Program-made: the position numbers and the translations under genes
Shown: piece by piece, positions 42,685-48,911 of the stretch
How the letters are laid out: every line of letters starts with the position of its first letter
Position numbering within the stretch: the first letter of the stretch is position 1
Assembly (NCBI GenBank): GCA_001627865.1
Contig: LUQO01000021.1
Location: 1 to 48,911 of the forward strand
Length of the DNA: 48,911 nucleotides
Direction of reading: 5' to 3'
From: SAR324 cluster bacterium REDSEA-S27_B3
GTDB lineage: Bacteria; SAR324; NAC60-12
Notes under the pieces: generated by a model
The model's input: the letters and a program-made list of their open reading frames with translations, nothing else
The model's database searches: none
What the model was told of the DNA's origin: nothing

Positions 42685-43902
42685 TCAAGTAATTTCATTT
42701 TTCAGTGGTCTTACGGAAACTTTGCTTCCCGCTGGAAGATCGGGAGAGTCTGCCTCCACCCTGATCAAAGCGTTTGACCCCACCAGCGAGCCGATGCTGT
42801 GCGAACCCTGAAATTTCAGAGGGCGCACACGGAATTCCCCATTCTCCTCACGCATTATTCCGCGCATGAAGTGCAGGCGATTGAAGGTCTGAGTGATCGG
42901 CTTGTCAAGTACGGCTTTGATCAAGCTTTCCTCCAGGATTCTGCGTCCCATCATTTTTCGCAGCGCGGGACGCACAAATTCTTCAAAAAGCACGTAACTT
43001 GATGCCGGATTTCCCGGCAGTCCAAAAATCCATGTTTTTTCGCGGCGGCCAAAAAACAGCGGCTTGCCGGGTTTGAATTTGATTTTCCAGAAAATTTCCT
43101 CCACACCAAGCTCCCTCAAAAGCGGCTTGGCAAAATCCTTGTCACCGACAGACATGCCTCCGGAGATCAGAGCCACATCTGCCTGCAGCGCTTCTTCAAA
43201 TGCCTCTTTCAGGACTTGCGGATGATCCGGAACCATCGATATTGTTAGCATTTCACAGGATTCCTGTTTTACCATCCCTGCCAGCATAAATCGGTTGGAT
43301 TCCCTGATTTGCCCTTTTTTCGGCTGCCCTACTACATCAACCAACTCACTGCCTGTGGACACTATACTGACTTTGGGCACACGATGTACTGGAACCTGTG
43401 AGTAGCCAAAAGTCGCCAGTACCGCCATTTGTGCCGGGCCGATTACGGTTCCGGCATGAATAATTGTATTTCCTGCCTTAATGTCCTCTCCCTTAAATCG
43501 AACATTTTCTTTTTCGGGAATTGATTGAGAGAAGCGCACATGAGATCCTTCAACTTCGATATGCTCCTTCATCACCACAGTATTTGCTCCAGCAGGAAGA
43601 GGAGCACCAGTGGCGATCTGTATACATAGTCCGGAACGCATTTTCTCCTTCCCGGACTCTCCCGCGGAGATGTAACCCAGATTTTCCAGCCGCACTGGAT
43701 TTCCGGGTGAAGCCTCTGCCAGATCTGCTGCCTGTACAGCATAACCGTCAACTCCGGAGTTGTCGAATGACGGCATTTCCTGGGATGCGGAAATGTCTTC
43801 TGAAAGTGCCAGTCCCTGAGATTCAGTCAGCGGAAGACTGCAATTTTCCAGCGGCTTGACATGTTGGAAAACCAAAGTTCTGGCGTCTTCATAATTTAAC
43901 AT
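42685..43902 (-). CDS. moeA: Molybdopterin molybdenumtransferase MoeA
   Basis: The 405-residue protein has the MoeA order: SQEMPSFDNSGVDGYAV, QIATGAPLPAGANTVVMKEH, AGTVIGPAQMAVLATFG, VSIVSTGSELVD, ALISGGMSVGDKDF (MPT-binding loop) and FGLPGNPASSYVLFEEFVRPAL. MoeA inserts molybdate into adenylylated molybdopterin, so this cell makes molybdoenzymes. The gene ends 6 bp before lpxD and starts 15 bp after a small conserved-looking gene, forming a minus-strand operon. Confidence 0.95.
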   Translation of the reverse strand: MLNYEDARTLVFQHVKPLENCSLPLTESQGLALSEDISASQEMPSFDNSGVDGYAVQAADLAEASPGNPVRLENLGYISAGESGKEKMRSGLCIQIATGAPLPAGANTVVMKEHIEVEGSHVRFSQSIPEKENVRFKGEDIKAGNTIIHAGTVIGPAQMAVLATFGYSQVPVHRVPKVSIVSTGSELVDVVGQPKKGQIRESNRFMLAGMVKQESCEMLTISMVPDHPQVLKEAFEEALQADVALISGGMSVGDKDFAKPLLRELGVEEIFWKIKFKPGKPLFFGRREKTWIFGLPGNPASSYVLFEEFVRPALRKMMGRRILEESLIKAVLDKPITQTFNRLHFMRGIMREENGEFRVRPLKFQGSHSIGSLVGSNALIRVEADSPDLPAGSKVSVRPLKNEIT

Positions 43903-43917
43903 CGATCCGACATTGTT

Positions 43918-44109
43918 TCAGCGTCGCCTGGTTTCCAGATAAAAACCGATTTCCTTTTGTCCAGCCACAGATAAACTCCAGTTATGGAAACCCTGATTTG
44001 TCAAATTATCGAGCAGATCCAGCCAGTCATGATGATCCCACTGTTTATTTAGTCTGAGCCATGCGTTGAGCTCCTTTTTGGGGAATTGTTTTTTTATTTT
44101 CACGGTCAT
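43918..44109 (-). CDS. Small hypothetical protein (63 aa) upstream of moeA
   Basis: The ATG at 44109 has a strong ribosome site (AAAGGAAAAC). The product is Lys- and Trp-rich (MTVKIKKQFPKKELNAWLRL, then a WDHHDWLDLLDNLTNQGFHNW segment), soluble and without known motif. Its stop lies 15 bp before moeA on the same strand, so it is probably co-transcribed with moeA and lpxD. Function unknown. Confidence 0.6.
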   Translation of the reverse strand: MTVKIKKQFPKKELNAWLRLNKQWDHHDWLDLLDNLTNQGFHNWSLSVAGQKEIGFYLETRRR

Positions 44110-44396
44110 GTTTTCCTTTTAAATTTGTTTTTTTCAAAAACATATTTTACGCATTTTTCAAAAACTCAAAAGACCCTTGTGCATTTTTTTACGCATGGTT
44201 AAACAGCGGGCTGAAAACTTGAATCAGTTTATTGCAGGTGTTAGTATAACAAATGGTTAAAACATGCTTGGATTCAGGAATAGAAAATCGCACTTGTCAC
44301 GGGGGCTGGCGGTTCAGGTCGGCATTAATCGGTATTTGCGATGATTATTATTCAAGTCTGTTTCATACTTACCTGAAGCATTTCCTAATCTACTTT

Positions 44397-44486
44397 GGAG
44401 AGGTGGCCGAGTGGTCGAAGGCGGTAGACTCGAAATCTATTGTGCGTTCACGCGTACCGGGGGTTCGAATCCCTCCCTCTCCGCCA
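44397..44486 (+). tRNA. tRNA-Ser (anticodon CGA)
   Basis: Acceptor arms GGAGAGG (44397-44403) and CCTCTCC (44476-44482) pair fully, with discriminator G and encoded CCA (44484-44486). The anticodon arm TAGA-CTCGAAA-TCTA presents CGA, decoding UCG. The long variable arm (TGTGCGTTCACGCG) is the class II feature expected for tRNA-Ser, and the T loop TTCGAAT is canonical. Length is 90 bases. Confidence 0.96.
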
Positions 44487-44551
44487 CACATACTTCCATG
44501 TGAATCCAACCAAATCCGCTATATAATAAATAACTTAATATATTTCATGGT

Positions 44552-44682
44552 TCCGTAAAAAGTTCTAAAACCGTGTCATTTCGAGCAAAGCGAGAAATCT
44601 TGTATCAGTGATCACACTAATATCATTAAGATTTCTCCCTATGGTCGAAATGACAAATGTTGGATTTCAGACTTTTTACGGA
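44552..44682. repeat. MITE-like imperfect palindrome
   Basis: Perfect 12-bp terminal inverted repeats (TCCGTAAAAAGT at 44552-44563, ACTTTTTACGGA at 44671-44682) enclose a second, 28-bp arm pair with three mismatches (TGTCATTTCGAGC...GAGAAATCTT and its complement). The 131-bp unit can fold into one long hairpin. It resembles dispersed palindromic repeats or miniature transposable elements. No clear target duplication is visible. Confidence 0.75.
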
Positions 44683-44752
44683 TTCAACAATATATTTAAC
44701 TATTTATATGAATAAATGACTATATAAATTATAATTTCATATGGAGGAAAAT

Positions 44753-45631
44753 ATGAAAAAGTTTTTATACATTATTCTAGTTTCATGTTTTAGTCTCACC
44801 ATCATCTCCTGTGCAGAAAAAGAAGAATATTCCAGCACCCCCTCGGCTCCGTCCGGTTTGACAGCAACTGGCGGAGCTATCCAGGTCACGCTTAACTGGA
44901 CTGCCGCCATCAGGGCAAGCAGCTACACGGTGTATTGGGACAACGCTACAGGAGTGAGTTCTTCAAGTACCGCCATAACCAGCATCAGCACAAATTACTA
45001 CACTCATAGCGGTCTGGACATTGGCACGACTTACTATTACAAGGTTGCTGCCGTTAATTCTGCCGGCACGGGTTTGCTTTCCAGTGAGGTCAATGCAACT
45101 ACAAACAAATACGTAACCACTACTACAACAGCTTCCGGGAGTATCACAGTGGGGAGTGATACATTGTCAGGAGTTTATGCAAGTGAATGCTTAACCTCTG
45201 CCTCGATTATTTCGTATTATAAGCTCATAGGTTATTGGCCTTCTGAAGTAAATGCTTATGGTCATGTGTTTGTTGTAACCGCTAGTGACAACATTTCCAT
45301 TGAATTGCATGCCTTTACAGATACGTCATGCAGTCTCTCATCAGTGACTACTAAGACCGTGAGTAATAATGTTACGGTTGGGAGCGCGTCAGGATCTAAC
45401 TATCCTGTGACTTATAATAATAAAATACAAAAACTTACAGCCCATTCGACTGCTGCTGAAACAACTCTGGAAGCCCTTAATTCGATTGACTTTACAGTGG
45501 GAACAGAGAAAGATTTTTCAATGACGGGACTTAGATATGGTTTGTGGACTCTGTCTGGTACAACCTTGTATTTGGCAGATGATTCCTCATCAACATTTCC
45601 TACTTCTGCTGGTACGGTACCCTTACGTTAA
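44753..45631 (+). CDS. Lipoprotein with fibronectin type III domain
   Basis: The start at 44753 has an excellent ribosome site (GGAGGAAAAT). A lipoprotein signal ends at IISC (Cys about 20). Residues about 30-115 form an FN3 domain (APSGLTATGGAIQVTLNWTAA, YTVYWDNATG, LDIGTTYYYKVAAVNSAGTG). The remaining about 170 residues are a Ser/Thr-rich beta domain with two Cys residues (ASECL, TSCS) and no recognised family. Probably surface-exposed or periplasmic and adhesive or structural. It stands alone after the palindromic repeat. Confidence 0.78.
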   Translation: MKKFLYIILVSCFSLTIISCAEKEEYSSTPSAPSGLTATGGAIQVTLNWTAAIRASSYTVYWDNATGVSSSSTAITSISTNYYTHSGLDIGTTYYYKVAAVNSAGTGLLSSEVNATTNKYVTTTTTASGSITVGSDTLSGVYASECLTSASIISYYKLIGYWPSEVNAYGHVFVVTASDNISIELHAFTDTSCSLSSVTTKTVSNNVTVGSASGSNYPVTYNNKIQKLTAHSTAAETTLEALNSIDFTVGTEKDFSMTGLRYGLWTLSGTTLYLADDSSSTFPTSAGTVPLR

Positions 45632-46331
45632 GCAGTGAATCATATTTGAAATTGATAATTGTGAAAATACTATTTTTTGGACTTGTCTAAGCTGATGAGT
45701 CTTTGGGTAAAAAGCAGTTCAAAAAACTGTCTTTTCAAGAACCAACTTTGTGTTCAGCCGCAGACAATATTCACCAGACGTTCTGAGATAACGATAACTT
45801 TGCGAATTTGCCTGCCCTCAAGGTGAAACTGTACTTTAATGTAATTATTAACTAAAGTGTGGTGGCCAGAGGTGGAATTGAACTACTGACACACGGATTT
45901 TCAGTCCGTTTTAGGACATTATTATTGAATTTTATTGGGTAATATGAATTGCTATTAATTGTAGAATTACAGTCAATTAATAGACACCTATTATGGACAC
46001 CTAATATTTCCCCTCGTGCGTGCGTGCGTTGTAGTGCACGTGAACTCCACAAAGTGCACAGTAGCCCACTAATTCTTCAAAGTCAGACACCTTCCAAGTA
46101 AAATCCCCAATTCTTGTAAAATCCCCCTCAAGTCCTTTGTAATCTTAGGTCTAAGCAAACCTGCGTATAGAAAAAATTTGGAACAATGAATGCACAGAGT
46201 TTTTCGTTTGGTGTGCTTTAAACCCCACCAAGTTAGGGAACAGAAACTCTCACTAGCATAGATAGACTTTTATGCACTCTCAGACCAGACTATTTCTAAT
46301 CAAATGGGAACTTATAGACAGGCTTTAAGTG
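45632..46331. other. Long non-coding region with tRNA remnant
   Basis: About 700 AT-rich bp without a supported gene. It includes the 3' fragment of a tRNA-Phe (listed separately) and, just beyond it, two similar 9-base copies AGACACCTA and GGACACCTA at about 45983 and 45997. No integrase or transposase frame is left. The rest shows nothing recognisable. Confidence 0.5.
45860..45909 (-). pseudogene. Decayed 3' fragment of tRNA-Phe (possible attachment-site scar)
   Basis: Read on the minus strand, ACGGACTGAAAATCCGTGTG followed by a T-arm-like segment and CTGGCCACCA matches the 3' half of tRNA-Phe(GAA) from the anticodon stem to CCA. The 5' half is missing and the T stem (AGTAG / CCACC) no longer pairs at two positions. 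Tyrosine integrases that use tRNA genes leave exactly such a 3' copy at one end of the element. Confidence 0.6.
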
Positions 46332-47114
46332 ATGTCAAAAATTAAAGTGATCCTGATAACATTAATTGGCCTGTTTCTTCTTGGATGTACTACAGCAGAA
46401 AATCCGGGAAAAGTTCTGAGTAATAGGTGTGGTGCGGGTGCTTTTTGGTCAAACATCCATTTCCGCTGTTTGAATGTCAAAGGTAAAAAAATAAAGAAAT
46501 ATAAAAAACGTGATACTCAGTCAAGGTGTGGTGTGGCCTGTTTGTCGGCCAAAGATAAAATGGAACGGGAGAGTAGGAATGCACCAATGATGGGAAAGTG
46601 GATTGGTGATCATTGGTATGAACGTCATTCTCACTCATTCAGACTTAGGCAACTGAATGGTTCAAATTCATTTGAGACAGCCTCGGCTGAAAATAAATCA
46701 ATTGCACTTATTTTGAATAATTGGGGATTAGGGCAGACTAATGAAAATACCCTAGAAACATATACTGACAATTCATCAGTTGAAATGAAAAACCAATATA
46801 TAGAAATCTCCTACACTTTTAATCTCTCTGAAACAACAGGTGATTCTATGACCCTGACTCTTGGGGCAGGAATACCAAGTGGTGAAATGAAAGTCACTAC
46901 AAGCACAAATACTGTATATAGGTCTTCTACTGTATCTGGTGTTGGTTATTTTGCTGTTTTAGGAATTGAGTTATGGATCTTTGAATTACTTGCCGGGTAT
47001 AGAGTAAGTAGCGTAGAATATGAAGAATTTGAATCAAGTTCTGCCTCTGACCTTGAAGATACTTATAAGGTGACTGGCAGTCAATCCATGGTTGGTTTAG
47101 GTTTAACTTTTTAA
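46332..47114 (+). CDS. Hypothetical lipoprotein with beta-rich C-terminus
   Basis: A lipoprotein signal (KVILITLIGLFLLGC, lipobox LLGC) is followed by a Cys/Lys-rich section (RCGAGAFWSNIHFRCLNVKGKK, TQSRCGVACLSAKDK) that may hold two disulfides, and a C-terminal half of alternating hydrophobic strands ending in Phe (QSMVGLGLTF). A Phe terminus and strand pattern recall outer-membrane beta-barrels, but the protein is small (260 residues). No known family. ATG at 46332 is preferred over GTG one codon upstream. Its TAA shares a base with the ATG of the next gene, so the two are coupled. Confidence 0.65.
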   Translation: MSKIKVILITLIGLFLLGCTTAENPGKVLSNRCGAGAFWSNIHFRCLNVKGKKIKKYKKRDTQSRCGVACLSAKDKMERESRNAPMMGKWIGDHWYERHSHSFRLRQLNGSNSFETASAENKSIALILNNWGLGQTNENTLETYTDNSSVEMKNQYIEISYTFNLSETTGDSMTLTLGAGIPSGEMKVTTSTNTVYRSSTVSGVGYFAVLGIELWIFELLAGYRVSSVEYEEFESSSASDLEDTYKVTGSQSMVGLGLTF

Positions 47115-48151
47115 TGGAAACAAATAAAAATAAATTAACAGGCTTCATCATTATCTTTTTATTCCTTGCATTAGGGTGTGAAGAGGATAGTTATGAAACC
47201 AATAGAGAGGAATTTTCGAGTGATCTTTCAATTGACAGGACAGCACCGACTGCCAGTGTCACCACTGCCATTATAAAAAATACTGGCTCTGTCTTGGTAC
47301 AGAGCACAGAGAAAGGCACAGCCTACCTGGTCAACACCACTGTCACGGTCAGTAATCTTGCCAGTATCAGAGGGGCTGCGGACAACAAGTGGAACAGTGT
47401 TTTCATCAGCTCGGCCTCTACCAACACCAGCCTGGAGGCCACAGGACTTGCGGACGGTACCTACAAAGTTTATGCAGTGGACACCGCATTCAACCTCTCA
47501 AGCGCCTCCACTAACAGCGTGGCGATAGACACCACTGCACCGACGGCGAACTTCACTGCAGCAACCGACAATGTGGGTACGGTAACGGGACCGCTGACAA
47601 GCGGCAACACTACGGATGACACGGATCTTGTTCTTACCGGGACCAACGAATCCGGATCAGGAGTTAAGGTCTACAACGGAAGCACTGAACTTGGAGAAGC
47701 CACAGTATCTGGGACCAGCTGGAGCTACAGTGCCACGGTGGCCAACGGTACCACGTATCAGTTCAACGTCAGGGAAACGGACATTGTCGGCAACACCAGT
47801 GATGCTACAAGCAACTTCGCAGTAACCGGCGACACTACGGCACCGACTGCCAGTGTCACCACTGCCACTATAACCACTACCGGCAATACCGTGGTACAGA
47901 GCACAGAGACTGGCACAGTCATCCTGGTCAACACCAGTGCCACTATAACTTCCGGCAATGCCGTGGTACAGAGCACAGAGACTGGCACAGTCTACCTGGT
48001 CAACACCACTGTCACGGTCAGTAATCTTGCCAGTATCACAGGGGCTGCGGTTTACCAGTGGAACAGTGTTGCCATCAGCTCGGCCTCTACCAACACCAGC
48101 CTGTCGGTCGCTGGAATTGTGGACGGTACCTACAAGGGGTATACAGAATAG
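47114..48151 (+). CDS. Repeat-containing surface lipoprotein, frame broken near the C-terminus
   Basis: A lipoprotein signal (GFIIIFLFLALGC) starts the protein. The mature part is bacterial Ig-like repeats with TAPTASVTTA linkers, GTYKVYAVDTAFNLSSAS and TTYQFNVRETDIVGN, typical of large adhesin-like surface proteins. DNA repeats are recent: a 172-bp segment (47295-47466) returns at 47964-48135, and a 24-codon duplication lies at 47892/47964. The frame ends prematurely (VDGTYKGYTE then TAG), exactly where a 100-bp repeat begins, while the repeat itself is open in another frame to the window end. The 5' end is AT-rich, the repeat part GC-rich. Confidence 0.65.
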   Translation: METNKNKLTGFIIIFLFLALGCEEDSYETNREEFSSDLSIDRTAPTASVTTAIIKNTGSVLVQSTEKGTAYLVNTTVTVSNLASIRGAADNKWNSVFISSASTNTSLEATGLADGTYKVYAVDTAFNLSSASTNSVAIDTTAPTANFTAATDNVGTVTGPLTSGNTTDDTDLVLTGTNESGSGVKVYNGSTELGEATVSGTSWSYSATVANGTTYQFNVRETDIVGNTSDATSNFAVTGDTTAPTASVTTATITTTGNTVVQSTETGTVILVNTSATITSGNAVVQSTETGTVYLVNTTVTVSNLASITGAAVYQWNSVAISSASTNTSLSVAGIVDGTYKGYTE

Positions 48152-48236
48152 TTTTCTGAATGCTGGAGACGTGGTATCAGTGACAGTCACCTTCACTGAG
48201 TCGGTCATCGTTGCAAGCGGCACTCCGACGCTCACC
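48137..48236 (+). repeat. 100-bp direct repeat, first copy
   Basis: The 100 bases starting GGGTATACAGAATAG are identical to 48812-48911, 675 bp (225 codons) downstream. The identity may extend past the window. Copy 1 abuts the point where the lipoprotein frame breaks. Confidence 0.9.
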
Positions 48237-48911
48237 CTGGTTGTGGGCAGCACGAACCGGACGGCGACATATACCTCAGGCACCGGTGGTGCGCTGGTGT
48301 TCCAATACACGATCCAGGCGGGAGAGACTGACGACGATGGCATCAGTATCGGGGCAAATGCCCTTGCCTTGAATAATGCCACGATCAGGGATGCGGTCGG
48401 TCACATTGCCACACACACACACAGCGCGGTGTCGGCCAATACTAGCTACAAGGTGGATACCACGGCACCGACGGTGAACTCCTTCACTATCTCTGACACA
48501 GCACTCAAGGCCGGTGAAACCATGACGGTAGAGCTGGTTTTCTCAGAGGCGGTTGCCTACTTCTCCAGTGCTGCCGACATCAATCTTGACAATGCCACGG
48601 GGTTGCTTTCGACAATGAGCAGCAGCAACAACATCACCTGGACTGGAACATTCACGCCGACCGCCGATATGGAAGTTGCGAGCAACACGCTTTCGCTGGC
48701 CACTAGTTACACCGACCCCGCCGGTAATAATGGCCCTGCGGCGACAACTTCGAACTATGCGATTGAGACCCTGGTGCCTTCGGTGAGCAGCATAGTGATC
48801 AGTAGTGCAACGGGTATACAGAATAGTTTTCTGAATGCTGGAGACGTGGTATCAGTGACAGTCACCTTCACTGAGTCGGTCATCGTTGCAAGCGGCACTC
48901 CGACGCTCACC
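48138..48911 (+). pseudogene. Ig-like repeat region, out of frame with the lipoprotein, continues beyond window
   Basis: From 48138 to the right edge one frame is open for 258 codons with good protein character: GIQNSFLNAGDVVSVTVTFT, VVGSTNRTATYTSGTGGALV, then TAPTVNSFTISDTALKAGET and SYTDPAGNNGPAATTSNYAI. These are tandem bacterial Ig-like domains as in RTX or surface-layer adhesins. The frame has no plausible start and is shifted from the upstream lipoprotein, with which it was probably once continuous. A repeat unit of 225 codons begins again at 48813. Confidence 0.6.
48812..48911 (+). repeat. 100-bp direct repeat, second copy (cut by window end)
   Basis: Identical to 48137-48236 and in the same frame as the open Ig-like region, marking the start of the next 225-codon repeat unit. 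Confidence 0.9.

Noticed and set aside
48406..48424. CA microsatellite as a phase-variation tract
   Set aside because: It is short (about seven CA units), lies mid-repeat in an already disrupted frame and the frame is open across it.

Overview
The window looks like chromosome from a flagellated Gram-negative bacterium of the deltaproteobacterial or SAR324 type. The reasons are outer-membrane and lipid A genes (bamD, cpoB, lpxD), a P-ring flagellum, the CsrA/FliW pair, TatC, many lipoproteins and a probable selenoprotein. The lineage is an inference; no rRNA is present.

Layout. 1-4.0 kb: minus-strand surface proteins (a frameshifted secreted protein running off the left edge and a five-repeat Calx-beta-like lipoprotein), an SDR epimerase and a triplicated palindromic repeat. 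4.3-11.1 kb: small housekeeping or hypothetical genes (SNase, DUF1499, lipid kinase, FetAB-like ABC exporter, HAD phosphatase, tatC). 11.3-14.1 kb: a large exported WD40 protein. 14.4-20.5 kb: a GC-richer, probably acquired block encoding a B12-dependent 2-hydroxyisobutyryl-CoA mutase system (hcmB, an acyl-CoA ligase, a MeaB-type GTPase, hcmA) and a ketopantoate-reductase-like gene. hcmA carries the Ile/Asp pair that distinguishes this mutase from methylmalonyl-CoA mutase, but the ligase and the reductase-like gene both have C-terminal lesions. 20.9-26.2 kb: a VWA protein, a gamma-carbonic anhydrase and a three-subunit FAD/[2Fe-2S] amino-acid dehydrogenase operon.

26.7-33.3 kb: a flagellar block, flgI-flgJ behind a sigma54-like site, then flgM-flgN-flgK-flgL-csrA-fliW behind a near-perfect sigma28 site. 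It combines checkpoint control (FlgM) with CsrA/FliW post-transcriptional control. 33.3-44.1 kb: housekeeping genes (rsmG, xthA, scpB, queF, metC, a pseudo-receiver/anti-sigma kinase, bamD, cpoB, yggT, lpxD, moeA). At 34.9-35.3 kb two short minus-strand frames separated by a UGA form one membrane-anchored thioredoxin-fold protein with a U-x-x-C motif. This is a selenoprotein candidate and the most interesting item here.

44.4-48.9 kb: tRNA-Ser(CGA), a 131-bp palindromic MITE-like repeat, lipoproteins with FN3 and Ig-like repeats, a decayed 3' fragment of tRNA-Phe that looks like an integration scar, and a repeat-rich surface protein whose frame is broken at a long direct repeat and which runs off the right edge.
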